A DNA stretch of 64,000 bases from Verrucomicrobiota bacterium. Lineage in GTDB: Bacteria > Verrucomicrobiota > Verrucomicrobiia > Opitutales > Opitutaceae. Below, one piece after another: positions 35,879 to 44,476 of this stretch. The notes under the pieces are model-generated. The model did no database searches, was not told where the DNA came from, and saw only the letters and a list, made by a program, of their open reading frames with translations. The stretch lies in the NCBI GenBank assembly GCA_023432225.1, contig JAEYUW010000044.1, positions 1 through 64,000 on the forward strand, given 5' to 3'. The translations under genes were made by a program, and so were the position numbers. Each line of letters starts with the position of its first letter. Position 1 is the first letter of the stretch.

Positions 35879-36340
35879 ATGAAAGTCATCCTCGAAACGC
35901 CCTCCGCCGAAATCGACCAGCCGGTCGCCAACCGTTTCACGTTGCCGCAGGGCATCATCGGCTTCCGCGACTACACGCAGGCCGAGCTCGTTTACCTGCC
36001 CGACCATCTGCCGTTCCTCTGGATGAAACTCAGCAACGGCAAGGACACCGTCCACTTCGTCGTCATCGAGCCCGCCGGCCTCATCGCCGACTACACGCCC
36101 GAAGTGTTCGACGACGACGCCGCGCAACTCGACCTCCGCGACAGCTCCGAGGCGATGGTGCTCAACGTCGTCACGCTCGAACAGCAGCGCCCGCTCGAGG
36201 CGAAGGTCAATCTGATCGGGCCCATCCTGGTGAACCGCCGCACGAAGATCGGCCGCCAGCTCGTCATTTCCAACTACTCGCGCTACTCCGCGCATCACCC
36301 GCTCGTCGAGAGCACGCCCGCCGCGGCGGCGACTGCCTGA
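35879..36340 (+). CDS. fliW: Flagellar assembly factor FliW
   Basis: 153 residues. FTLPQGIIGFRDYTQAELVY, then NLIGPILVNRRTKIGRQLVI, are FliW blocks. FliW binds flagellin and CsrA alternately. When flagellin is exported, FliW is freed, sequesters CsrA and lifts repression of flagellin translation. The gene is next to csrA and fliC, the exact trio of that switch. The Ala-rich tail (TPAAAATA) is unremarkable. Confidence 0.93.
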   Translation: MKVILETPSAEIDQPVANRFTLPQGIIGFRDYTQAELVYLPDHLPFLWMKLSNGKDTVHFVVIEPAGLIADYTPEVFDDDAAQLDLRDSSEAMVLNVVTLEQQRPLEAKVNLIGPILVNRRTKIGRQLVISNYSRYSAHHPLVESTPAAAATA

Positions 36341-36350
36341 GGAACCCCCC

Positions 36351-36692
36351 ATGCTTGTCCTCTCCCGCAAGACCAACGAGGCGATCGTCATTGGCGACGG
36401 CATCGAGATCCGCATCAACCGGATCGACGGCGACGTCGTGAAGATCGGCATCATCGCCCCGCGCGAGGTCCCCATTTTCCGCAAGGAAGTGCAAACCGCG
36501 ATCGCCGCCACCAATCAGGCGGCCGTCGTCAAACCCACGCACGGCCCCGCCGGCGCGCCCGCGCTTCCGTCCCTTCCAAAAATCAACCGGACCAAGGATC
36601 AAGGTCCCGTTCAGTCGTCCGCCATGGATGGTGGCAAACAACCCGCCCCGACCCTCGCCGCCAAACCCGCGGTCAAGGTCAACGCGGCTTAA
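36351..36692 (+). CDS. csrA: CsrA translational regulator with long C-terminal tail
   Basis: 113 residues, nearly twice the usual 60. Residues 1-55 are a normal CsrA (MLVLSRKTNEAIVIGDGIEI, KIGIIAPREVPIFRKEV, with the RNA-binding Leu4 and Arg44-type positions). Residues about 56-113 are a Pro/Ala/Lys tail (THGPAGAPALPSLPKINRTK) of no known fold. A ribosome site GAGGAA lies 9 bases upstream. Tail role unknown; it could affect FliW binding or RNA affinity. Confidence 0.93.
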   Translation: MLVLSRKTNEAIVIGDGIEIRINRIDGDVVKIGIIAPREVPIFRKEVQTAIAATNQAAVVKPTHGPAGAPALPSLPKINRTKDQGPVQSSAMDGGKQPAPTLAAKPAVKVNAA

Positions 36693-36709
36693 CCCAAACC
36701 ACCACCGCC

Positions 36710-37588
36710 ATGAGCGTCATCAACACCAACATCCAAGCCATCGCCGCCGCCCGCAACCTCACTGCTTCGCAGGAAATGCTCGGGCGTTCCCTCACGCGCC
36801 TCTCCTCCGGCACCAAGATCGTCAATCCGTCCGACGATGCCGCCGGCCTCGCCGTCTCCGAAAAGCTCGACGCGCAAAACAAGCGCGTGAAGGCCGCCAC
36901 CACCAACGTCCAGAACGCCATCTCCTACGTGCAGACGGCCGACGGCTTCATGTCCGGCATGACGAAGATCCTCTCGCGCATGTCCGAACTCGCGATCCTC
37001 GCGAAGGACGTGACGAAGAATTCGGCCGACGTTTCCCTCTACCAGGAAGAGTTCAACGCCCTCCAGGACCAGCTGCGCGAAACCATCGGCGGCACGACCG
37101 CCGAGATCGGCGGCACGGCCGACATCGACACCCCGCTCGGTGCGTTCAACGGCATCACCCTGTTCGGCGCCAACGCCAGCGGTCTCACCGTCACCATCGG
37201 CCAGGCCGTCGGCCAGGACATGACCATCCCGGAGTCCAACCTCCGCGATGACGCCATGCTCGACATCATCGACCAGAACGGCTCCGGCGTTTACGCGCTC
37301 GCGGTCACCGACAGCGACGCGATCGGCAAGATCACGGCGGCCATTCAGGACGTCGCCACCGAACGCGCCTCGCTCGGCGCTTCCCAATCGCGCCTCGAAC
37401 TCGCCGCCAAAACCCTGCAGGTCGAATACGAGAACCTCGGCGCCGCCATCTCGCGCATCCGCGACGTCGATGTGGCCGAGGAATCGACCCAATACGCGAA
37501 ATACAGCATCCTCGTCCAATCCGGCACCGCGATGCTCGCGCAGGCCAACCAGACGCCCAAGAGCGTCCTCAGCCTCCTCCAGCAGTAA
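36710..37588 (+). CDS. fliC: Flagellin
   Basis: 292 residues. Conserved D0/D1 ends: MSVINTNIQAIAAARNLTAS and LTRLSSGTKIVNPSDDAAGL at the start, SRIRDVDVAEESTQYAKYSI then SGTAMLAQANQTPKSVLSLLQQ at the end. The short variable centre (GANASGLTVTIGQAVGQ) makes this a minimal filament protein. The 17-base leader from csrA (AACCCAAACCACCACCGCC) has neither a Shine-Dalgarno nor a GGA for CsrA, so CsrA control, if any, must act further upstream. A terminator follows. Confidence 0.96.
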   Translation: MSVINTNIQAIAAARNLTASQEMLGRSLTRLSSGTKIVNPSDDAAGLAVSEKLDAQNKRVKAATTNVQNAISYVQTADGFMSGMTKILSRMSELAILAKDVTKNSADVSLYQEEFNALQDQLRETIGGTTAEIGGTADIDTPLGAFNGITLFGANASGLTVTIGQAVGQDMTIPESNLRDDAMLDIIDQNGSGVYALAVTDSDAIGKITAAIQDVATERASLGASQSRLELAAKTLQVEYENLGAAISRIRDVDVAEESTQYAKYSILVQSGTAMLAQANQTPKSVLSLLQQ

Positions 37589-37676
37589 TTTCAGCTCCCA
37601 AGTAGGCGCGACTACCTCCCGTCGCGCAGCACCCCCTACGACGGGCAAAACCACTAGAACACCCGTTCGTTACTAC

Positions 37677-37714
37677 AAGACCGCCGTCGCGTGCAACCGA
37701 CGGCGGTCTTCTTT
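37677..37714 (+). terminator. Terminator of the flagellar cluster
   Basis: AAGACCGCCGTCG-cgtgcaac-CGACGGCGGTCTT then CTTTT: a 12-bp stem, about 90 bases after fliC. Confidence 0.9.
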
Positions 37715-37847
37715 TGCACGACCCGAACTCGTAGCGGAATTCGTCAGAATTTCGCCGCGCTCGACGAGCGAAAGACTCACGTCTTCCGCTCCCTTCCGCT
37801 CCCTCCCGCGCGCGCCCCGTTTCGGACTTACTGCGGACTCTTTCGCG

Positions 37848-38378
37848 CTACGCGCGCGTCGTCTGCGTTGGGATCGAGTCAATCATCCGGTTGCCGGCCG
37901 CTTGTTGCTGGCAGGTCGGGCAGATGCCGAAAAATTCGACGAGATGCGTCAGCTCCGCATAGCCGCGATCGCGCAGCACGCGCTCGACCCCTTCAATCGG
38001 GAAATAATCGACCGGCTCGGTGCCGCCACAGCGCTTGCACACGATGTGGTAGTGCTTGGGCGCGGCGGTGAGCACGAGCTCATACATGCTCGTGCCGTTG
38101 TGTTGAAAACTGCGCCGGACAATCCCGATTCGCTCAAATGCGGCGAGGCAGCGGTAAACCGTCACCAGGTCGCACGACATGGCGCTCAACTCTTGGTGCA
38201 GCGTCTCGATGGCGACCGGAGCGGTCCGTGGAACCAAGGCCTCAATCAGCGCCACGCGTGGCTTCGTGATGCGCATGCCAGCTTGGCGCATGCGGGCGAC
38301 GGCTTCGGTCAGGGGATCGATCGGCTTGGCGGGGGTGACGCCGGCGAGCGGATGATTGGATTGGGTGGCGGCGATCAT
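37848..38378 (-). CDS. Fur-family metal/peroxide-responsive repressor
   Basis: 176 residues. Winged helix with GMRITKPRVALIEALVPRTA PVAIETLHQEL and DLVTVYRCLAAFERIGIV; metal-binding KHYHIVCKRCGG and GICPTCQQQ give two CxxC zinc pairs. The HHH pattern of iron-Fur is incomplete (KHYH), so Zur or PerR remain possible. The start was taken at the ATG at 38378, since the eight upstream residues look non-native; even so it has an unusual ~30-residue N-terminal extension. No matching operator was recognised. Confidence 0.85.
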   Translation of the reverse strand: MIAATQSNHPLAGVTPAKPIDPLTEAVARMRQAGMRITKPRVALIEALVPRTAPVAIETLHQELSAMSCDLVTVYRCLAAFERIGIVRRSFQHNGTSMYELVLTAAPKHYHIVCKRCGGTEPVDYFPIEGVERVLRDRGYAELTHLVEFFGICPTCQQQAAGNRMIDSIPTQTTRA

Positions 38379-38593
38379 GAGGCAGAGAACGAACGCGGCC
38401 ACTTTGCGAGATTCCGGCGCCTTGGCGAGGGGCTTTACGGGGTAATCCGAGAAAATCCGGGCTTCTGTCCGGTTCGGCCGGACTTTGGGCTGACCGCTGC
38501 CTGGATTTTGCCCGAATCGGGCGGCCGAGGACCTCCGCGACGCGCTGGTTGCGAAGCGGTTGGCCCTGTGCTAGCAGTCCCGCCAATCCATTG

Positions 38594-39025
38594 ATGCAAG
38601 ACTTGGAATTCAGCGAAGTTGTCGAACTCATCTGCAAGGAGGACCCGCGTTTCGATCGCAAGGCCTACGCCTTCGTCCGGCAGGCGCTCGACCACACGGT
38701 GAAGGAGATGAAGAAGCGCGCCCCCGAACGCACCGCGCGTTCGCAGCACGTGACCGGCCCGGAGTTGCTGACCGGTGTGCGCGACTACGCGCTCGATCAA
38801 TTCGGGCCGCTCGCCAAGACCGTGCTCAATCGCTGGGGCATCACGCGCTGCCGCGACATCGGCGACATCGTGTTCAACCTGATCGAATACAACGTATTTT
38901 CGAAGACCGAGAACGACCGCCGCGAGGACTTCGCGGACATCTACGACTTCGACGAGGCGTTCGTGAAACCCTTTGCGCCCACCAAGTCCCGCTCGCGCCG
39001 CGCCTCGCTCGGCAGCGCGAACTGA
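38594..39025 (+). CDS. Minf_1886-family protein, unknown function
   Basis: 143 residues. FDRKAYAFVRQALDHTVKEM, TGPELLTGVRDYALDQFGPL AKTVLNRWGITRCRDIGDIV FNLIEY and REDFADIYDFDEAF are the blocks of a small family (Minf_1886/TIGR04138) known from Verrucomicrobia and Planctomycetes. No function is established. It is soluble, acidic-aromatic, with no catalytic motif. Good evidence for the phylum. Followed by a GTAG-type element. Confidence 0.85.
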   Translation: MQDLEFSEVVELICKEDPRFDRKAYAFVRQALDHTVKEMKKRAPERTARSQHVTGPELLTGVRDYALDQFGPLAKTVLNRWGITRCRDIGDIVFNLIEYNVFSKTENDRREDFADIYDFDEAFVKPFAPTKSRSRRASLGSAN

Positions 39026-39045
39026 TTCCCGTCTACGCCGCGAGG

Positions 39046-39072
39046 GTAGGGCGAGTCGTCCCCGACGAGCCG
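39046..39072. repeat. Single REP-like hairpin (GGCGAGTCGTC stem)
   Basis: GTAGGGCGAGTCGTCCCCGA then CGAGCC: imperfect hairpin with a GTAG head. Confidence 0.5.
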
Positions 39073-39104
39073 CCGCCCGCGCCGTCAGCTTCATTCTCCT
39101 TTTC

Positions 39105-41666
39105 ATGCCGCAGAAAACATCTTCCCGCTCGCGCGACCTCGCGCTCCTCGAATCGCTCTGGCGCGAATCCATCGAGCGCTACGTCCTGCCCAACGGCCTC
39201 ACCGTGCTCCTCCAGCGCGACAGCGCGGCGCCGGTCGCTTCCGTGCAAGTCTGGGTGAAAACCGGCAGCATCCACGAAGGCGCGCACCTCGGTGCGGGCC
39301 TTTCGCACTACCTCGAGCACATGCTCTTCAAAGGCACGGAACGCCGCGCCGGCCGTGAAATCTCCGCCACCGTCCAAGCGCACGGCGGCTACATCAACGC
39401 CTACACGACGTTCGACCGCACCGTTTACTACATCGATATCCCCGCCGAGCACACCGCCGTCGCCATCGACCTGCTCGCCGATGCCACGCTGCACTCCACG
39501 TTGCCCGCGGAGGAAGTGACCAAGGAAAAAGACGTCATCCTGCGCGAGATCGACATGTGCCTCGACGACCCCGACCAGCGCCTCGGCCAGGCGCTCTTCG
39601 AGACGGCTTACCGCACGCACCCGTATCGCCAGCCGATCATCGGGCACCGCGATGTCTTCGCCGCCAACACGCGCGACGATCTCGTCGCCTATTACCGCGA
39701 ACGTTACGTGCCGAACAATCTGGTCGTGGTGGTCGTCGGCGATTTCGATCCCGCCGCCACCCGCGGCGCGATCGAGCAACACTTCGGCACCGTCGCCCGT
39801 CGCCGCCTCGCGCCTGTGCTCGTGCCCGACGAGACCCCGCAACTCTCCCGGCGCGACCAGCATCTCTTCGAGGACGTCCAAGTCTCGCGCGCCGGCCTCG
39901 GCTGGCAGATCCCCGGACTCGCCCACGAGGACATGCCCGCCCTCGACCTGCTCGCCATGGTGCTTGGCAACGGCGATAGCTCGATCCTCTGGCAGAGCGT
40001 CCGCGAAAAAGCCCGCCTCGTGCACACGATCGACGCCATGACGTGGAGCCCCGGCACCAGCGGCCTCTTCTACGTTTCCTTCCTCGCCGACGCCGACAAA
40101 CGCGCCGCGGCCGAAACGCTCGTGCTGCGCGAGATCGAGCGCGTCGCGCAAAAAGGCATCTGCCCCCGCGCGCTCGCCAAAGCCGTGCGTCAGGCTGTGA
40201 CCGCCGAAGTGAACATGCGCAAAACCATGGCCGGCCAGGCCTCGCGTCTCGGCGCGGCGGAGGTCGTCGTCGGCGACGTGAACTACACGCGGCGCTACTT
40301 CGAGCGCCTCGGCGCGCTCAAACCGGCGGATCTCCAGCGCGCGCTGAAGAAATATCTCGTTCCGCAGAAACTCACCGTCGTTTCGAGTAATCCCAAAGCC
40401 GCCGCTGCCGCTGGAGGGCCGAGCTCCCGCGAGACCGCCGCCACCAGCCTCGACTTCGAGGAAATCAAGCTCCCCAACGGCGCGCGCCTGCTCCTGCAGC
40501 CGAATCGCCGCCTGCCCAATCTGCACCTGCGCCTCGCCTTTGCCGGCGGTCCGATGTTTGAGCCCGCGGACCGTCGCGGCGTCTGCGCGTTGATGTCCAC
40601 GCTGCTCGCCAAGGACACGAAGAAGCGCACTGCCGAACAAGTCGCGCAGGCGATCGAGGAAGTCGGCGGCACCTTCAACGATTTCTCCGGCAACAACAGT
40701 TTTGGCCTCTACGCCGAAGTGCTGCCCGGCGACGCCGCGCTCGCACTGGAGTTGATTGCCGACGCGACGTTGCGGCCGTCCTTCAAGGCTGACCGGCTGG
40801 AGATCGAGCGGGAGGGCGCGCTGGCGAGCCTGCGCGAGTCGATGGACGATCCCGTGAGTGTCGGCCGCAAGAAGCTGCGCGAAAAATTCTTCGGCGCTCA
40901 TCCGTTCGCGGTCGAAAGCATCGGCACCGAGACCGCGTTGAAAGTCATCGCTCCCGCCGACCTGAAAAAACTGCACGCGCGCCTTTGCGTCGCCTCCAAC
41001 GCCGTGCTCGCCGTGGCGGGCGACTTCGACGTGAAGCAACTCGCGCCGAAATTTAAAGCCTTCCTCGCCCGGCTGCCGAAGGGCGCGGCGAGTTACCCGA
41101 ACGCCGCTTGGAGCGTGAGCGCGGGCGAGTTTGTCGAAAGCCAGCCGCGCGAGCAGGCGATCGTGTTTCAGGCGTTCCCCGGTCCGGGGCTGCTCGCGGC
41201 CGACTACTACGTGGCGGAGGTCGCCGAGGAGTTGTTCAGCGGCATGTCCTCGAATCTTTTCGAGCGCGTGCGCGAGCAAAAGAGCCTCGCCTATTTCGTG
41301 CGCTCGAGCCGCGTGGTCGGCCGGCACGACTCCATGTTCTACTTCTTCGCCGGCACCAGCCCCGAGCGGCACGGCGAGGTGCTGGAGGAGTTCGCCCTCG
41401 AGATTGCACGTGTGCAGAACGGCGGCGTGAAGGCGGAGGAATTGCGGCGCTGCCAGACGCGGCTCAAGGCCGGCAAGCGCATGGGCCTGCAGACCAATTC
41501 TGCGCGCGCGATGCAAGCGGCGCTCAACGTCGTCAACGGTCTGCCGGCGAACGATTGGCGCAACTACGACGCGCATATCGACGCCGTGACGCTCGCCGAT
41601 TTGCAGGCGTTCGCGCGGCGGTATTTCCTGCCAGACCAGCGGGTGCAACTGGTCGTCAAGCCCTGA
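39105..41666 (+). CDS. M16 zinc peptidase, active and inactive halves fused
   Basis: 853 residues. The first half has the inverted zinc motif HYLEH (residues 68-72) in GLSHYLEHMLFKGTERR and the downstream Glu in EKDVILREIDM. The second half (from about residue 450, LPNGARLLLQPNRRLPNLHL) repeats the fold but the motif position reads RRGVCALMSTLLAKDT, with no zinc ligands. Active and inactive halves together form the M16 chamber, as in M16 paired peptidases. No signal peptide is seen, so probably cytosolic or unconventional export. ATG 39105 chosen; upstream extension is Arg-rich and unlikely. Confidence 0.9.
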   Translation: MPQKTSSRSRDLALLESLWRESIERYVLPNGLTVLLQRDSAAPVASVQVWVKTGSIHEGAHLGAGLSHYLEHMLFKGTERRAGREISATVQAHGGYINAYTTFDRTVYYIDIPAEHTAVAIDLLADATLHSTLPAEEVTKEKDVILREIDMCLDDPDQRLGQALFETAYRTHPYRQPIIGHRDVFAANTRDDLVAYYRERYVPNNLVVVVVGDFDPAATRGAIEQHFGTVARRRLAPVLVPDETPQLSRRDQHLFEDVQVSRAGLGWQIPGLAHEDMPALDLLAMVLGNGDSSILWQSVREKARLVHTIDAMTWSPGTSGLFYVSFLADADKRAAAETLVLREIERVAQKGICPRALAKAVRQAVTAEVNMRKTMAGQASRLGAAEVVVGDVNYTRRYFERLGALKPADLQRALKKYLVPQKLTVVSSNPKAAAAAGGPSSRETAATSLDFEEIKLPNGARLLLQPNRRLPNLHLRLAFAGGPMFEPADRRGVCALMSTLLAKDTKKRTAEQVAQAIEEVGGTFNDFSGNNSFGLYAEVLPGDAALALELIADATLRPSFKADRLEIEREGALASLRESMDDPVSVGRKKLREKFFGAHPFAVESIGTETALKVIAPADLKKLHARLCVASNAVLAVAGDFDVKQLAPKFKAFLARLPKGAASYPNAAWSVSAGEFVESQPREQAIVFQAFPGPGLLAADYYVAEVAEELFSGMSSNLFERVREQKSLAYFVRSSRVVGRHDSMFYFFAGTSPERHGEVLEEFALEIARVQNGGVKAEELRRCQTRLKAGKRMGLQTNSARAMQAALNVVNGLPANDWRNYDAHIDAVTLADLQAFARRYFLPDQRVQLVVKP

Positions 41667-41736
41667 AAGCACCCCAAAAGGAGGGCGCCTGCCTGCTTGC
41701 GAGCAGTTTGCCCTCCTGCCAACCTGCGCCCGCTTT

Positions 41737-42120
41737 ATGAAGACCCTGTTGCCCCGTTACCTCGCCGCCGCGTGTGCCACGCTGGCGTTCACCTGCACCG
41801 TTGCGTTCGCTGACGACCCCAAGCCCGAGCCCAAGGAAAAAGGCCCGAGCAAAGCCGACCTGAAAAAATACGACGCGAACAGCGACGGCAAACTCGACGA
41901 GACCGAATCGGCCAAGATGAAAGCCGACAAGGACGCCAAGCGTGAAGCCGAGAAGAAGGCGCGCTTGGAAAAATACGACACCAACAAGGACGGCAAGGTC
42001 GACAAGACCGAGGCCGAAGCCGAAAAGGCCGACAAGGAAAAGGCCAAGGCCGAGAAACAGGCGGCCAAGGAAGCCAAGAAGGCCGAGCGCGAAGGGAAGA
42101 AGGCCGAGAAGCAGAACTGA
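41737..42120 (+). CDS. Secreted EF-hand-like protein
   Basis: 127 residues. Signal peptide LAAACATLAFTCTVAFA. Two EF-hand calcium loops: DANSDGKLDETE and DTNKDGKVDKTE, each with Asp at positions 1, 5 and 12-type Glu. A Lys/Glu/Ala-rich charged tail (KEKAKAEKQAAKEAKKAERE) follows. Probably periplasmic and calcium-binding. Such small proteins are common in Verrucomicrobia and Planctomycetes. A strong terminator follows. Confidence 0.8.
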   Translation: MKTLLPRYLAAACATLAFTCTVAFADDPKPEPKEKGPSKADLKKYDANSDGKLDETESAKMKADKDAKREAEKKARLEKYDTNKDGKVDKTEAEAEKADKEKAKAEKQAAKEAKKAEREGKKAEKQN

Positions 42121-42157
42121 GCGCACGCGCGGTCGAAAAACTCGCTCGTGATGATTT

Positions 42158-42187
42158 CAGCCCCGGCCCGCGCCGGGGCTTTTTTGC
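42158..42187 (+). terminator. Terminator after EF-hand gene
   Basis: AGCCCCGGC-ccgc-GCCGGGGCTTTTTTG: 9-bp stem and T6 tract. Confidence 0.92.
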
Positions 42188-42342
42188 GTTCCGACTGGCG
42201 GGAGCGACATCACCGGTAGGGCGCTACCACCCACGGCCGCGCCGCGAACGTGATACGTCAAACGCCGTGCGTTGCGCCCGAACGCCGGCACGAAGCGTGG
42301 TGGGTTGCCCGCTTGCGGGCAACTCACCCCCATCGCTTTTGC

Positions 42343-42427
42343 TGTCATTGCGAGGAGGTCCGCTTTGCGGATCGACGAAGCAATCCATCTGGATAGCCAC
42401 GGCGCGCTTCGCGCACCTCGCGATGAC
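42343..42427. repeat. GTCATTGCGAGG-type inverted repeat
   Basis: GTCATTGCGAGGAGGTCCGC opens, GACGAAGCAATCC lies in the middle and CCTCGCGATGAC closes. This repeat type is seen in many unrelated bacterial genomes. Together with the neighbouring GTGGGTTGCCCGCTTGCGGG hairpin it fills the 443-base gap 42121-42563, which holds no gene. Confidence 0.8.
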
Positions 42428-42494
42428 AAGAGTGTAAGAGCAGGAGGCGATTGGTATCAGGCGGAAAACGGACAAGTTGCGCGGCAAGCGCGCA

Positions 42495-42512
42495 ACACAC
42501 ACACACACACAC
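42495..42512. repeat. (AC)9 dinucleotide tract beside a REP-like hairpin
   Basis: Nine AC units directly follow TTGCGCGGCAAGCGCGCAAC, where the related copy at 52100-52124 has CTAC. Non-coding; 51 bases from the nadK stop. Confidence 0.85.
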
Positions 42513-42563
42513 TCGCGGCGAGAATTTCTATCCGGCGCTGATTCAGCGCACCGCCGCGTCAGC

Positions 42564-43403
42564 TCACTTCTTCTCCGCCAGCCCGCCGCTCCACTTCAGC
42601 TTCGTGCGCATGACCGAGAAGTGCGAGTAGCTCCTCGGCTGCACGAGCGCGATGCGTCGCGAGGCCAGCGAGATTTCGATCGAGCCTCCGGTCACGAGCG
42701 AGTTGCGTTGACCGTCCATCGCGACGAGCAGGCGTGCGTCTTCCGTGCGGTTCACGATGCGCAGCTTTACCCGATCGCGGAAAATGATCGTGCGGTTGCT
42801 CAGCGTGTGCGGGCAGATCGGCGTCATCGCGATCGCTTGCACGCCCGGGTGCATGATCGGCCCGCCAGCGGCGAGGTTGTAGGCCGTGGAGCCGGTCGGC
42901 GTGGAGAAGATGATGCCGTCGCAGTAGTAGTCCGTGACCAGTTCGTCGTCGGCGAAGACTTCCAGGCGCACAAGGCGCGAGTTGACCTCGTTCTTGATCA
43001 GCACGTCGTTCAGCGCGATGTCGTGATGGCCGGGGCCCGCGCGACAATCGAGCAAAGCACGGCGTGCGATGCGATAATCGCCTTTGATGATCGCCGGGAA
43101 ATGCGCGCGCGCCTCTTCAGCCGAATACGTGGTGAGAAAGCCGAGGCTGCCGCGATTGACGCCGATGATCGGGATGCCTTCGCGCATCGCGGCGCGCACC
43201 ACCCCGAGCAGCGTGCCGTCGCCGCCGATCACACAGACCGCATCGCAGCCCTTGAAGTAACCGCGCGGGAGCTTGCGGCCTTGGTTGAGCTCTGTGCGCC
43301 GGACACCCGCTTTGCCGGCGATCGCTTCCAGCTCCGCGCCCAGTTCGGCAGCGCCGGGGCGATCCGGATTCACGACGAAGGCGATGCGACGGAGGGGTGT
43401 CAT
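42564..43403 (-). CDS. nadK: NAD kinase
   Basis: 279 residues. Ends of the active site: VCVIGGDGTLLGVVRAAMRE with the GGDGT motif, IIGVNRGSLGFLTTY, LNDVLIKNE, and IIFSTPTGSTAYNLAAGGPI. It makes NADP from NAD and ATP. Spacing to tlyA (154 bases) is filled by a REP pair. Nothing unusual in length or motifs. Confidence 0.95.
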   Translation of the reverse strand: MTPLRRIAFVVNPDRPGAAELGAELEAIAGKAGVRRTELNQGRKLPRGYFKGCDAVCVIGGDGTLLGVVRAAMREGIPIIGVNRGSLGFLTTYSAEEARAHFPAIIKGDYRIARRALLDCRAGPGHHDIALNDVLIKNEVNSRLVRLEVFADDELVTDYYCDGIIFSTPTGSTAYNLAAGGPIMHPGVQAIAMTPICPHTLSNRTIIFRDRVKLRIVNRTEDARLLVAMDGQRNSLVTGGSIEISLASRRIALVQPRSYSHFSVMRTKLKWSGGLAEKK

Positions 43404-43453
43404 TGCGGCGCCAACCTAGCGGGCCGCCCGCGCTTGGAAACAGCAATCTCTGA

Positions 43454-43548
43454 GTAGGACCGGCTTCAGCCGGTCCCGAGGCAGCCAGACTCGCAAACGA
43501 AGATCGCGAACTCGACTCAGCATAGGCCGGCTAAAGCCGGGGGCCTGC
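43454..43548. repeat. REP pair (GGACCGG stem, diverged)
   Basis: GTAGGACCGGCTTCAGCCGG opens; ATAGGCCGGCTAAAGCCGGG closes without a clean CTAC. Confidence 0.7.
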
Positions 43549-43557
43549 CGTCGCCCT

Positions 43558-44307
43558 TCACTCTTTCCCCAGCCCCAGCAAAAACTCGCGATTCCCGTCT
43601 GCGCCGTGGATCGGGCACTCCATCTCGCCCTGCACGCTCGCGCCCGGCAACTCGCGCAGCGCGAACTCGCGCACTTCGGTCATTACCCGCGCGCGCACCG
43701 CGTCGTCGCGGATCACGCCCTGGCCGCGATCGACCTCGGCCTTGCCGGCTTCGAATTGCGGCTTCACGAGCGCGATCAGCGTGCCACCGGGCCGCAGGAA
43801 CGGCCACACGGCGGGCAGCACGCTTTTCAGCGAAATGAACGACAGGTCCATCACCACCGCGTCGTAGCTCGTCCGCGGCAACGCGCCGGGCGTCAAGTGC
43901 CGCGCGTTGGTCTTCTCCAGGGAAGTGACACGCGGATCGCGCCGAATCTTGTCGTGCAACTGTCCGGTGCCGACATCGACGCACGTGGCCGACACGGCGC
44001 CGGCTTGCAAGGCGCAGTCGGTGAACCCGCCGGTCGAGGCGCCGACATCGAGCACATGCGCACCGTGCAACTCGACGGGGAATTTTTCGAGATAGGCCGC
44101 GAGCTTCTCGCCGCCGCGGCTGACGAAACGCGGCGGCTGGTCGATCGTGATCTCGAAATCGATCGCGAATTCCTTGCCTGGCTTGTCGAGGCGCTCCGTG
44201 CCGTGCCGCACGCGTCCAGACATGATCAACGCCTTCGCCTGCGAGCGCGACGTGCACAGCCCGCGCGTTACGAGCAGTTCGTCGAGTCGTTGTTTAGAAG
44301 AGGCCAC
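43558..44307 (-). CDS. tlyA: TlyA-family rRNA 2'-O-methyltransferase
   Basis: About 249 residues from a GTG at 44307 (ASSKQRLDELLVTRGLCTSR), an S4 RNA-binding start typical of TlyA; an in-frame ATG 16 codons earlier (44355) is possible but adds unlikely sequence. The Rossmann domain has FVSRGGEKLAAYL, VLDVGASTGGFTDCALQ (SAM site), VVMDLSFISL and LVKPQFEAG, which give the Lys-Asp-Lys-Glu catalytic set. It methylates ribosomal RNA cytidines; some members also act as haemolysins. Confidence 0.9.
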   Translation of the reverse strand: MASSKQRLDELLVTRGLCTSRSQAKALIMSGRVRHGTERLDKPGKEFAIDFEITIDQPPRFVSRGGEKLAAYLEKFPVELHGAHVLDVGASTGGFTDCALQAGAVSATCVDVGTGQLHDKIRRDPRVTSLEKTNARHLTPGALPRTSYDAVVMDLSFISLKSVLPAVWPFLRPGGTLIALVKPQFEAGKAEVDRGQGVIRDDAVRARVMTEVREFALRELPGASVQGEMECPIHGADGNREFLLGLGKE

Positions 44308-44476
44308 TCCGGGGAGCGAAGCCGTCGAAGCCGTGCGCGTCCACGCCGAACTCACGCCGGTGGCGGCGACGGTGACGCGTGTTCCGTTCGCTGAATCCGT
44401 TGAATCCGCGGTAAAGACAAAGCGTCCGATCGCGGTGGTCGCGCGCTTGTGGGCGAGGCCGTGCTACTTGATCGGC

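Noticed and set aside
39033..41672. Long antisense open frame opposite the M16 peptidase gene
   Set aside because: Same GC-driven shadow; no recognisable domain and the sense strand is clearly coding.
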